DNA of 46,550 nt from Nitrososphaerota archaeon (GCA_013287585.1 JABDDN010000012.1:1-46550); one strand, 5' to 3'. Shown: positions 34,019-42,143, counted from the stretch's first letter. Translations and numbers: made by a program. The notes: a model not told the origin generated them from the letters alone.

Positions 34019-34378
34019 TTACATTCTGCCAGATGTTTCTATGCTTTTCTTATATGCATCAATAAATTCTTGAGCAAACTTGTTTGCATTTCTTTCTGAG
34101 CCACGATGGACTCCAAGCTTTGATCGTATGTGGTGATAATATTCGTGCAACACCACAAAAGGATTAAAGAAGATATCAGAATTTAGTGCATAGATTTTTC
34201 TTTCTTTTGGAATATAAAGAGCATAAACCGTTCTTCTTTTTCCTTTTATGGTTCCAACAACTATCTGTGGAGGGGTAACATGATACAACTCACTCAGTTT
34301 TTCTAATGCCTTCTCAGTTTGTTTTTCAAGAATCATTCTAACGATTTGAACTTTTGTTATGTCATCTAACTCAACCAT
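34019..34378 (-). CDS. minimal ImmA/IrrE-like zinc metallopeptidase
   Basis: A 119-residue protein with HEYYH at 78-82 in FVVLHEYYHHIRSKLG and, ten residues later, GSERNANKFAQEF (93-105), in which E95 and the An-x-FA pattern copy the third-ligand helix of ImmA/IrrE-type peptidases. The N-terminal half is a helix (ILEKQTEKALEKLSELY) followed by strands before the metal helix. It is much shorter than bacterial ImmA with its HTH partner. Some ImmA enzymes cleave repressors; no such regulator is adjacent. No clear leaderless A/T box, so a short leader is possible. The catalytic motif is visible; the target is unknown. Confidence 0.72.
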   Translation of the reverse strand: MVELDDITKVQIVRMILEKQTEKALEKLSELYHVTPPQIVVGTIKGKRRTVYALYIPKERKIYALNSDIFFNPFVVLHEYYHHIRSKLGVHRGSERNANKFAQEFIDAYKKSIETSGRM

Positions 34379-34513
34379 TGTTTGATCTACCTAGTACTTC
34401 TAAGTCTCACCTTTAACTCTCACGTGGTAATATGGTGAGAAAATATTCTTCTACGTAGATTGCGATTGATTTGTTTATAATGGTATAAATTATTGACAAA
34501 TTGTTGATATCCG

Positions 34514-35086
34514 ATGCTTAATAATTTCAGGGAAGGTCTAAAACCTATTCTGCAAAAAATTGGAACAATGTTTGCATCAACAGGTCTGTCTGCAAATTTT
34601 TGGACTGCAATAGGTCTTGTATTTGCATTTGCGTCAGCTGTAATCTATGCTCTGCACTTTGAATATTCTTTTGTAATTGGAGGAATCTTGCTCTTGGTTT
34701 CAGGATTTTTTGATATTGTTGATGGACAGGTTGCAAGAGTTACACAAAAGACATCAAAAAAAGGCGCGTTTTTGGATTCTGTATTTGACAAGATTGCTGA
34801 AGTAGCAATATTTCTTGGAATATTGATTGGCGGATATTCTGAAGGATACGTGGTTCTTTTAGCAATTACACTATCACTTCTTGTGAGTTATACAAGAGCA
34901 AGAGCTGAATCGCTTGGAGTACAGCTTCAAGGAATTGGAATTGGGGAAAGAGCAGAACGACTGTTAGTAATTGCTATTGTTGGAATTGCGGGATTCCTAA
35001 ATTATGCGGTAATAATTGTGGCAATTATAGCAGGAATAACTTTTATTCAAAGAATAATTGCAACATCTAGAAACATTAAAGATTGA
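34514..35086 (+). CDS. CDP-alcohol phosphatidyltransferase, probably archaetidylinositol-phosphate synthase
   Basis: Membrane enzyme joining CDP-archaeol to an alcohol phosphate. The 190 residues have about six helices. The family motif DG-x2-AR-x8-G-x3-D-x3-D is complete: DIVDGQVARVTQKTSKKGAF then LDSVFDK. The late segment GIGIGERAERLLV is typical of archaeal inositol-phosphate-type members. ino1 at 9694 would supply inositol 1-phosphate. A TATA element (GGTATAAAT, about 34482-34490) is 26 bp before the ATG. The 3' end abuts the S26e gene with no gap. Alternatives are archaetidylglycerol- or archaetidylserine-type synthases. Confidence 0.87.
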   Translation: MLNNFREGLKPILQKIGTMFASTGLSANFWTAIGLVFAFASAVIYALHFEYSFVIGGILLLVSGFFDIVDGQVARVTQKTSKKGAFLDSVFDKIAEVAIFLGILIGGYSEGYVVLLAITLSLLVSYTRARAESLGVQLQGIGIGERAERLLVIAIVGIAGFLNYAVIIVAIIAGITFIQRIIATSRNIKD

Positions 35087-35374
35087 TTATCGTAGTCTGC
35101 CGGTATTTCTTCTAGAATCTGCAGATCTAATCTTTAGTATGCCAAAATGAATTGCACATGAAATACAATACCATTTCAATACTGTTGGTGACGCAATGTA
35201 TGCACCCTGAGCTCTTAGCTCTTTTGCAAGTGTGTGTTCAACAAGATTTAATCTGGATGTGACTTTTTTTGCCTTGTCTCGTGGAACTGTAGCGCCACAA
35301 TTTGTACACTGGATACGTCCAGAGGATCCCTTTCCTCCCTTTTGTCGTCCACGACTAGCTCGCTTTAACGGCAT
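35087..35374 (-). CDS. ribosomal protein S26e (eS26)
   Basis: Small-subunit ribosomal protein shared by eukaryotes and some archaea. The ATG at 35372-35374 gives 95 residues opening MPLKRASRGRQKGGKG. The zinc knuckle is IQCTNCGATVPRDKA with the second pair in WYCISCAIHFG. The frame extends 16 codons upstream, but a TATA element (CTTTATATC, 35395-35403) is 26 bp before 35374, which settles the start. The basic N-terminus and the tail RSADSRRNTGRLR suit rRNA contact near the mRNA exit. Confidence 0.95.
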   Translation of the reverse strand: MPLKRASRGRQKGGKGSSGRIQCTNCGATVPRDKAKKVTSRLNLVEHTLAKELRAQGAYIASPTVLKWYCISCAIHFGILKIRSADSRRNTGRLR

Positions 35375-35483
35375 GATTATCCTATTAGTTGCCTCTTTAT
35401 ATCTTGTTATAAAATAGGTCATGTCTCATATGAAAACCAAAAAGAAGGAAAACTTCAACAAATCATAACGCAATCATATAACA

Positions 35484-35597
35484 CTAGTCATATGGATCAT
35501 CACTTTCTTTTGGTTTGTTATAATATTCTCCTAAATGATTCTCATTACAGGTACAAGATCCAAGGGTTTTTTTACAGAACCTACAACGTTCAATCAT
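35484..35597 (-). CDS. 37-residue Cys-rich microprotein
   Basis: MIERCRFCKKTLGSCTCNEN begins the protein, followed by an acidic, Tyr-containing tail ending SDDPYD. Cys5, Cys8, Cys15 and Cys17 form a compact CxxC/CxC zinc-binding pattern. A box reading CTTAATATC on the minus strand (35619-35627) is 26 bp before the ATG, supporting a leaderless gene. It lies between S26e and the PEF-tailed surface gene on the same strand. Function unknown. Confidence 0.6.
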   Translation of the reverse strand: MIERCRFCKKTLGSCTCNENHLGEYYNKPKESDDPYD

Positions 35598-35682
35598 TTC
35601 TCTGATTTAAAAATCCAAGATATTAAGGCATCCTTATGTGTATACAAAACAGAACCACTTTCCAAGTTTAGAATTCTTATTG

Positions 35683-37179
35683 TTAATAAGGCTTCAAGTT
35701 TGTTGTCATCTTTTGCCTGATAACCATATACACTGCTGCTATAACAACAAAGATGATTACCAAGTTAAAGGAAAATGGAAATTCGGGAATTGATGTTGTA
35801 CATCCACCAATTGGAGTGAGGTGAATATTCAAGCCAGTTACAGCAGGTGGTATTGTTACTGGAGGAGTGGTTTGTGACACATATCCTGTTGACGCAGCTG
35901 TTACTTCATATGTACCTGGGATTGCCTCCCATCCAAACATGCCATCCGCTATGGTGGTCTCTGGGTTTATTGCAGGAATAATTGGTGGCGAGTGCGCTGT
36001 TGCTGGGACGAAAACCCCGCCGCCAGAATCTACAAGTAATGTTGTAGTTGCACCTGAAATGGGTAGACCTGTACATGCATTAGATATGGTACCACTTGGA
36101 TCTACGTATATGTCGAAAGTTACTATCGTGGGCGGTGGGGTAGGACATACCGGTGTAAATGTTGTCGTGGCTATTCCATGATGAGGAAGGAAGGGACCAA
36201 AAGTAGCTGTCCACATCGTGGGATCACTAACTTCTTGTGTCATAGCCATACTAACGATACCAAGTTCTGGGGTGTCTGAGAAAGGTCCTATGTCTAGATT
36301 AATTGATGTTGGATTGGTACCACCACAAAGATTTGGACCATTAATTGTAAATGTAGTAGAACTTCCCCAATAAACTATAGGAAGCCCATCAAAAGTAGTT
36401 CCCCTGAGATTGTCTGTGATGCTAACTCCACCGGGCATTGTTGATGTTTGAATCCCAAAACTGACAGTTGCAGAGTCAACTACTATCCCTCCATGCAATG
36501 CTTTGACAACAACTGTGGTTATAGGATTATGAGGAAATGGTATTATTGGAGTAATGGTCCATGCACCACTAGTAGGATCTACTGATGGAGAACCCAACAA
36601 GACAAGACAGTTATCATTACAAGTATCCCAATACACATTAACAGTATTTACAGGATCAGTAAATCCAGTTATTGTTACGGCCCCCGTAGTAAAAATTTCT
36701 CCCTGAGTGGGACTTGTTATAACAGTTTGATGTTTATCACCAAATACTAGATTAACTGATGGTGAGGAACCTGGAGTTATAGGACCAGGTGCTAGAGTTG
36801 TACTGACAAAACCTGATGGTTGAACTTCTGTTACAACATATGGTGGAGTAGTTACTGTTGTATCTGGTATGTGACATACAAAGTTACCATTACTATCAGT
36901 AGTACCAGAACACATTTGGGCACCACAACCAGTGGTTGATCCACTACCACCGCAGCTTGCACTACTATCTTTAACTGTGAATTGCACACCTGCAAGTGGG
37001 GGCTCGCCTGGATCCTGTACACCATTGCCATTAAGGTCGTTGAATTTGAAAATGTTAATGTCAAATGGAACAGGGGTTAAAGTTACACCTTGTGCTGGTG
37101 GAGTAATAATAGAAGCTAAAGAGATTACAAATGCTATTGCCATAATAGATGCGAATACCGGTGCACGCTTACCTACCAA
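35683..37179 (-). CDS. large secreted protein with SdrD B-like domain and PEF-type sorting tail
   Basis: A 498-residue surface protein. The signal peptide ends near PPAQGVTL (residue about 32). Residues 45-140 resemble SdrD/Cna B-type beta-sandwiches (FKFNDLNGNGVQDPGEPPLA, with Asp/Asn calcium-like loop). Residues 155-245 look like an Ig/fibronectin-type unit (ITSPTQGEIFTTGAVTITGF), followed by a longer beta-rich region and a carboxypeptidase-regulatory-like unit (TTIADGMFGWEAIPGTYEV, TAASTGYVSQTTPPVTIPP). The C-terminus is PEFPFSFNLV from residue 465, a hydrophobic helix and a basic end, as in archaeosortase substrates. Probably an adhesin or S-layer-linked protein. A TATA-like box lies at about 37203-37210. 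Confidence 0.85.
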   Translation of the reverse strand: MVGKRAPVFASIMAIAFVISLASIITPPAQGVTLTPVPFDINIFKFNDLNGNGVQDPGEPPLAGVQFTVKDSSASCGGSGSTTGCGAQMCSGTTDSNGNFVCHIPDTTVTTPPYVVTEVQPSGFVSTTLAPGPITPGSSPSVNLVFGDKHQTVITSPTQGEIFTTGAVTITGFTDPVNTVNVYWDTCNDNCLVLLGSPSVDPTSGAWTITPIIPFPHNPITTVVVKALHGGIVVDSATVSFGIQTSTMPGGVSITDNLRGTTFDGLPIVYWGSSTTFTINGPNLCGGTNPTSINLDIGPFSDTPELGIVSMAMTQEVSDPTMWTATFGPFLPHHGIATTTFTPVCPTPPPTIVTFDIYVDPSGTISNACTGLPISGATTTLLVDSGGGVFVPATAHSPPIIPAINPETTIADGMFGWEAIPGTYEVTAASTGYVSQTTPPVTIPPAVTGLNIHLTPIGGCTTSIPEFPFSFNLVIIFVVIAAVYMVIRQKMTTNLKPY

Positions 37180-37360
37180 ACCAACTTGATGTCTTTTTTG
37201 CCTGTATTTATTATGATCCTATAGTGATTTCTTAAATCTGTATACTATAAAAAATAAAACAATATCTTGTAATTTTTGGAACTTTTAATATAATTTTGAG
37301 ATCATGCTTTTTGTTGCCTTCTAAAGTCATAATTAAGGGATGCTGTTAATACATAATCCA

Positions 37361-38326
37361 ATGAAACTTGTTGTTCTAATTCCCGCATACAACGAAGAAG
37401 CAGATATTGAAAAAACGATTCTAAATATTCCAAGAAAAATTTTTGGAATTGACAAAATCGAAGTCGTTGTAGTAAATGATGGTTCCACTGACAAAACAGA
37501 AGAACTTGCTTTTAACGCAGGAGCTGATAAAATCATTTCCCACAAAACTAACATGGGAGTTGGTGCAGCGTTTATGACTGGAATACGAAATGCTATATCA
37601 ATGAATGCAGATATTGTAACCGTTCTTGAAGCGCACTCTCAATTTGATTTCAAACAGATTCCTGATTTAATAAATCCAATACTAAATCGTCAATTTGATG
37701 TAGTCATTGGATCAAGATTCTCAAACGGTCCTCCACAAGACATGCCAAAAATAAAACAAATTGGAAACAAGATTTTTTCAAAATTAATTTCTTTTATGAT
37801 TGGTCAGAAATTTACTGATACACAAACTGGTGTAAGAGCATATTCAAAAGATGCCATTTCAAATATTGCAATAGTTCACGAGTTTACATATACACAAGAA
37901 GTTTTAATTGATCTGAAATTTAAAGGATTTACAATATGTGAAGTGCCAATGAGGGTTTCTTACGATAAAAAAAGAAAATCTCGGGTTGTAAAAAATATTT
38001 TTGATTATTCTTGTAGAGTTATTTCCATTATTATAAGAAGTTTAATTTATCACAGACCAATTCTGGCATTTGGCTTGTTTGGAGTTTTTCTTTGTGCAGT
38101 TGGAATAACAGCTAAATTATTGACAATCTCACATATTCAAGGCGTATCAGTAAGCCTGTCATCAGGATTAATTATTTTAGGCGTAGTTAACTTCATGTTG
38201 GGATTGCTTGCAAGTGTGGTATTTAGGAGACAATCATTTACGGAAAAAGAAGTACGTCATTACCTAAAAGACTCTAAGGATCTTAAAAGACACAGATCTA
38301 TTCCTACAGATGCGGATAATTTTTAA
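37361..38326 (+). CDS. GT2-family glycosyltransferase with two C-terminal membrane helices and altered DxD
   Basis: Dolichol-phosphate-sugar-synthase-like GT-A enzyme. From the ATG at 37361 it has 321 residues, opening MKLVVLIPAYNEEADIEKTI; a longer frame start at 37340 is less likely by TATA spacing. The nucleotide-binding Asp is D40 in VVVVNDGSTD, followed by NMGVGAAFMTG. The metal-binding motif usually written DADxQ reads E90-A-H92-S-Q in VLEAHSQFD, so both acidic residues of DxD are changed to Glu and His. SRFSNG and QTGVRAYSKDA look normal. Two hydrophobic helices follow near 231-252 and 262-290. It heads a glycan cluster with the dehydrogenase and GT-C genes. Confidence 0.88.
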   Translation: MKLVVLIPAYNEEADIEKTILNIPRKIFGIDKIEVVVVNDGSTDKTEELAFNAGADKIISHKTNMGVGAAFMTGIRNAISMNADIVTVLEAHSQFDFKQIPDLINPILNRQFDVVIGSRFSNGPPQDMPKIKQIGNKIFSKLISFMIGQKFTDTQTGVRAYSKDAISNIAIVHEFTYTQEVLIDLKFKGFTICEVPMRVSYDKKRKSRVVKNIFDYSCRVISIIIRSLIYHRPILAFGLFGVFLCAVGITAKLLTISHIQGVSVSLSSGLIILGVVNFMLGLLASVVFRRQSFTEKEVRHYLKDSKDLKRHRSIPTDADNF

Positions 38327-38348
38327 TCATCGCATTTTAAGTTAGATT

Positions 38349-39656
38349 GTGAGGGTTGCCATATTTGGACTTGGAGTGGTTGGTCTTTCTCTCGCGTGTG
38401 TTTTAGGAATTAAGAGATATTCTGTTATTGGAATAGATTCTGATAGAAACAAAGTCTCAAAAATTCGCACAGGCATGTCTCCTTTTTACGAGCCCAAACT
38501 CGATAACATGTTAAGACTAGCCTTGAAAAAGTCACTTGAAATTTCTACAGATTGTAATGTTGCAGTTAAAAAATGTGATTTAATTTTTATAACAGTAGGA
38601 ACACCGCAGTCTGAAAAAGGTAACATCAACTTTGAGCAGTTAAAACGTGTAGCAGAGGAAATTGGCATTGCTCTTTCAAAAACTCACAATAGTCCCACCA
38701 TAATAGTCAAAAGTACTGTCACGCCAAGGGTAACACAAGACATAGTTAAACCAATTTTGGAAAAAAAATCAAATAAGAAAACTGGGACTGGGTTTGGCTT
38801 GTTATTCAATCCGACATTTATCAGGGAAGGCAGTGCCATTGATGACACAATCAAACCGCATGTCAATGTGATCGGAGGTTACGATAGTAAATCAATCAGA
38901 GTACTTGAAAAATTCTGCCATGAACTGTATAAGAAAACCCCAGTGATTATAACAAACTATCAAACAGCAGAATTGATAAAATATGCAAATAATTCATTTT
39001 TGGCTGCAAAACTTGGTCTCATAAACGAGATAGCCAATATCTGTCAGTCCCTTCCTGGTACCAATGTAGATGATGTTGTTAAAGCAATAGGTTTGGATCC
39101 GCGTATTGGTAATCTCTTTTTGAAGGCAGGACCCGGATATGGCGGCTCTTGCCTTCCAAAGGACATTCCAGCTCTTATCTCATTTTCTTCAAGTATTGGC
39201 AAGAATCCGATCATCCTCAAGGCAATACACCGATCTAATACTTTTCAAGTTAAATCTGTCATATCGCTAATAGAGAATGCGATAAAGAAGATAGATGATA
39301 AGAAAATAACTATCTTGGGACTTTCTTTTAAAGAACAAAGTGATGAGATAAGAGAATCAGTCTCGATAAAGTTGATCAATCTTCTTTTGAAAAAAGGTGC
39401 ACGCCTTACCGTGCATGACCCATCGGCAATAGAAAACGTGAGGATGTTATTTGGAAACAAAATACGGTATGCAATATCTATCAAAGATGCCTTAAAGCAA
39501 AGCCAATGTGCAGTGATAATGACACCGTGGAAAGAATATAGTCACATAACAAACAAAGATTTGTGCCTGATGAAAAAGAGAATGATTATTGACACTAGAC
39601 GACTATTAGACGCTCCTAATCTTGATGCTGAATATCACGCTATAGGTATTGGATAG
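38349..39656 (+). CDS. UDP-glucose/GDP-mannose-type sugar dehydrogenase
   Basis: Oxidises a nucleotide sugar to its uronic acid with two NAD. The 435 residues match the family. Visible: Rossmann opening VAIFGLGVVGLSLACVLG, FITVGTPQSEKGNI, NPTFIREGSAIDD, the Lys/Asn region ELIKYANNSFLAAKLGLINE, and the catalytic Cys C268 in GPGYGGSCLPKD. The C-terminal domain has LGLSFKEQSDEIRESVSI. GTG start, with an A/T box (TTTTTAATC, about 38320-38328) 26 bp upstream. The nucleotide sugar is not decided (UDP-Glc, UDP-GlcNAc or UDP-ManNAc). The next gene overlaps it by 8 bp, so uronic acids probably enter a surface glycan. Confidence 0.93.
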   Translation: MRVAIFGLGVVGLSLACVLGIKRYSVIGIDSDRNKVSKIRTGMSPFYEPKLDNMLRLALKKSLEISTDCNVAVKKCDLIFITVGTPQSEKGNINFEQLKRVAEEIGIALSKTHNSPTIIVKSTVTPRVTQDIVKPILEKKSNKKTGTGFGLLFNPTFIREGSAIDDTIKPHVNVIGGYDSKSIRVLEKFCHELYKKTPVIITNYQTAELIKYANNSFLAAKLGLINEIANICQSLPGTNVDDVVKAIGLDPRIGNLFLKAGPGYGGSCLPKDIPALISFSSSIGKNPIILKAIHRSNTFQVKSVISLIENAIKKIDDKKITILGLSFKEQSDEIRESVSIKLINLLLKKGARLTVHDPSAIENVRMLFGNKIRYAISIKDALKQSQCAVIMTPWKEYSHITNKDLCLMKKRMIIDTRRLLDAPNLDAEYHAIGIG

Positions 39657-40896
39657 TGCAGAATACTTGAAAATAGAAAAGTGCAAAATGCAAACAAGTA
39701 TTGTTTCATGGATAGTTTTTCTTGTAACTTTGGTGCTTGTTCTTACTAGTTTAATTTCAGTTGTTTTTCCTGCTCTTCTGTTAAGAACTTTTGGAGGTTT
39801 AGAAGATAATTCAGGTATCAATCCCTATGAGATGGGGATATGGGCGCTTCCGCTTCTGGCAACAAACTTGACACTTCTTGGAATTGTAGTACTATATTTT
39901 AAAAATAAAGTTCCCAAAACAATATCAAAATCAATCAAATTTATTTTTGATTTTGAAGTCTCTGCCAAGATAGCGTTCATAGTTATTGTGGTTATAATTG
40001 GAGCCTATATTGCTTCAAGTATAGGTGAACTTTTCAATGGTAAATTTGATGATGATTATTACCAATTTGTCAAATCATATATTGATAATTATTCAATCAT
40101 GCATCTTAGTAATTGGGGGCTGGGTCATCATCTAACACTTTTTCTATTGTCTTCATCGTTGAAGGTTTTTGGCAACTACAAAGTCATCCCGTATATTTCA
40201 AGCATAGTGTTACTTGTTTTGACCTATATGACTGCAGTTGAGATCTCAAAAAAAAGATTTGCAGGAATTGTGGCAATGGTAATTGTTCTTCAAAGTGGTA
40301 TTTTTTTAATGTATGATACCAGCGTAGCTTATCCAAGTTTCTGGATCTTGTTCTACCTTCTTTCACTGTACCTGATTTACAAAAAGTGGCACCTTTCTCC
40401 ATTGGTATATGTATCATCCATATTATCAAAAGGATTGACAGCTGCATTTCTTCCCATGACTCTATTTTTCATCTATCGTTCTAACATATCAAAACAAAAG
40501 AAACTTCGTCTAGTAACTATCTATTCTGTATTGGCAATAATTGGTACAGTTATTCTCTATATTACTGGTAAAAGCCTGAATACAGAACAGTATCATGCAT
40601 TCAGCTCTCATAGTTTTTGGGCTGGATTTTCTGCAGTTAGCACATCATTGAGACTTGATGGGTTGGTTTTGCTCTTCATATTGCCTCTTACCATAGGACT
40701 TTTTGTCGCCTCAAGGAACGAAGTGAAATGTGCAGACTCAATTTTGTTTTTGATTACGGGATTGTTGTTATCCGCTCCACTTTTACCGGCATTTTCTGAT
40801 CTGGCAAACTTTCCATACAGGTTTGTTGCATTGACAGTCTTCTTTGCATTAGGTGTAAGTGTACTGCTTTCAAAAAAAATTAATGAACCGTCCTAA
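39649..40896 (+). CDS. multi-pass membrane protein, probable GT-C glycosyltransferase
   Basis: A 415-residue protein with about ten hydrophobic helices. The first large outer loop contains NGKFDDDYYQFVKSYIDN, an acidic motif in the position of the catalytic Asp of GT-C (GT39/GT83-like) enzymes, followed by GLGHHLTLFLL. Later segments look like the dolichol-phosphate-sugar-using transferases. The TTG start overlaps the dehydrogenase stop by 8 bp; an inner ATG at 39688 would remove 13 residues. It forms one operon with the dehydrogenase and GT2 genes and likely transfers a lipid-linked sugar outside the membrane. Family call is moderate. Confidence 0.75.
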   Translation: MDSAEYLKIEKCKMQTSIVSWIVFLVTLVLVLTSLISVVFPALLLRTFGGLEDNSGINPYEMGIWALPLLATNLTLLGIVVLYFKNKVPKTISKSIKFIFDFEVSAKIAFIVIVVIIGAYIASSIGELFNGKFDDDYYQFVKSYIDNYSIMHLSNWGLGHHLTLFLLSSSLKVFGNYKVIPYISSIVLLVLTYMTAVEISKKRFAGIVAMVIVLQSGIFLMYDTSVAYPSFWILFYLLSLYLIYKKWHLSPLVYVSSILSKGLTAAFLPMTLFFIYRSNISKQKKLRLVTIYSVLAIIGTVILYITGKSLNTEQYHAFSSHSFWAGFSAVSTSLRLDGLVLLFILPLTIGLFVASRNEVKCADSILFLITGLLLSAPLLPAFSDLANFPYRFVALTVFFALGVSVLLSKKINEPS

Positions 40897-41311
40897 TTAT
40901 TTTCCACGAGAGAGTAAGTGTGTCACCTGGTTGAGCAATAAAACTATTGTGTCTAAACAACATGACACATTTTCCATAGTACACCATACAGTATGTAGCC
41001 ATTTGACCTTGATGGTTTTCAGTGTAGTGTTCTATTTTTTTAAATTCGATCATCTGGAAATTCTTTTCTCCTATTTGTATCACGGTCTTACTATCTATGC
41101 CATCTAGATACTTGTGTACACCTCCTAAATCCATAATGTACATGCGTGTTGGTTCTTCATAAGCTACTAGTTCTCCGGATGAATTACGGACAACTAGTTG
41201 TAAGGATACTTGTGGTAAGCTGGGATCCTCTTTTTCTATTATGGCATTAGAATTTCCAATCAGAAATCCTGAAAACGTAATGATCCCCAAAAGCAGTGTT
41301 GTAGTTTTCAT
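40880..41311 (-). CDS. small secreted protein, unknown function
   Basis: A 143-residue exported protein with signal peptide (MKTTTLLLGIITFSGFLIGN to about SNA) and a beta-rich mature part without membrane anchor. Motifs such as VSLQLVVRNSSGELVAYEEP and the end GDTLTLSWKII suggest an Ig-like or beta-sandwich fold. Two Cys (TYCMVYYGKC) may pair. An A/T box lies at about 41330-41340. Its 3' end overlaps the convergent GT-C gene by 17 bp, the largest such overlap in the window. Confidence 0.72.
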   Translation of the reverse strand: MKTTTLLLGIITFSGFLIGNSNAIIEKEDPSLPQVSLQLVVRNSSGELVAYEEPTRMYIMDLGGVHKYLDGIDSKTVIQIGEKNFQMIEFKKIEHYTENHQGQMATYCMVYYGKCVMLFRHNSFIAQPGDTLTLSWKIIRTVH

Positions 41312-41338
41312 GCTATCTATAGTATCTTTATCTATAAT

Positions 41339-41605
41339 TTAGTCATGTTGATTATTTAGACACTGTTCAATCTTAGGGTTTGTAATAAACAGACGGAAAC
41401 TGTAGTAAGATGAAGAGGGTTTGGGATATATTCTCCATCTATCAAATACTTCTACAGTTCCACAATCAATACCCTAGGAAAATTAAATAAAATTAGCGTA
41501 TTGCTGTTCTGTAACATTAAGTCAATTTTTTGAAGCCAATTTGATTAAGCTTTCAATTTTATTCTTTCCTAGATCTAGCCTGATCCCAATTATCTTTTCT
41601 GCCAT
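41339..41605 (-). pseudogene. possible decayed small gene (in-frame stops)
   Basis: One minus-strand frame reads MAEKIIGIRLDLGKNKIESL...SKN, stop, then NVTEQQYANFI, two more stops, then a clean 43-residue stretch IDCGTVEVFDRWRIYPKPSS...NQHD before its final stop. All parts are in the same frame and look protein-like. A box CTTAAATC (about 41625-41632) is 26 bp before the ATG at 41603-41605. This suggests a former gene of about 88 residues broken by point mutations. No family recognised. The alternative is chance. Confidence 0.35.
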
Positions 41606-41832
41606 GTTCAATTATGATTTTTTGCTTAAATCTTTACGACACACCACATTTTCACGAGTAAACAGGGGGATTCTATTTTTATTGATCATCAATGAACTCG
41701 TTAGCCTTGTAAAATAATGAGATATTATAAACTAGTTATCTTGTTTTTGAACGTGATAGAGTTGTAGTCTCACTTGGAGACACACTATAAAAGATATGCC
41801 ATATTCACGTAATACTAATAAGGTCTATAGAC
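41606..41832. other. intergenic region with inverted repeat next to a TATA box
   Basis: No gene found. GTCTC-ACTTG-GAGAC (41767-41781) lies just upstream of the TATA-like CTATAAAAG (41785-41793) of the small zinc-protein gene at 41833. The inverted repeat may be an operator or occupy the BRE/TFB position. The rest is AT-rich and shows nothing else I can support. Confidence 0.35.
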
Positions 41833-41952
41833 ATGATGAGTCAAGATATACTGTGTCTAAAATCCAAGGATGGAAAACACGAGTGGATTGAAGAAAACAG
41901 ATTTTCTTATAAATGTACAAAATGCGGTACCACGCAAGAAATATTGGATTAA
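41833..41952 (+). CDS. 39-residue zinc-ribbon-like microprotein
   Basis: MMSQDILCLKSKDGKHEWIE begins it; the rest is ENRFSYKCTKCGTTQEILD. The CTKCG knuckle with C8 and H16 could hold one zinc. The WxExxRFxYKCTKCG style recurs, as I remember, in thaumarchaeal microproteins. A good TATA box (41785-41793) lies upstream with a leader of some 20 nt. The second ATG at 41836 is equally possible. Function unknown. Confidence 0.65.
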   Translation: MMSQDILCLKSKDGKHEWIEENRFSYKCTKCGTTQEILD

Positions 41953-42032
41953 ATCTAAGAATAAAAAATTTTAAATTATAAATTGGCGCTTGAAATTTAA
42001 CAAATTTAAGTCAGCGTATTTCTTAATGTATT

Positions 42033-42143
42033 ATGCGTGGCCTATGCCATGTTTGTTTGTCATCAAGTGTTGAACTGTTTATAGAAAAAGGCCAGATATT
42101 GTGTATGGCCTGTTTAGAGAAGAAAAGATCGAAAAAAGACTAA
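42033..42143 (+). CDS. 36-residue two-CxxC zinc microprotein
   Basis: MRGLCHVCLSSSVELFIEKG then QILCMACLEKKRSKKD. Cys5/Cys8 and Cys24/Cys27 form a classic zinc-ribbon pair 16 residues apart, with a basic tail. The box AATTTAAG (42003-42010) has exact leaderless spacing to the ATG. It lies directly before the PfkB kinase gene (start 42170) and is probably co-transcribed with it. Function unknown. Confidence 0.65.
   Translation: MRGLCHVCLSSSVELFIEKGQILCMACLEKKRSKKD

Noticed and set aside
35535-35720. Plus-strand open frame of 61 codons
   Set aside because: It is the shadow of the minus-strand microprotein gene at 35484-35597, has no promoter spacing, and its composition is not protein-like.
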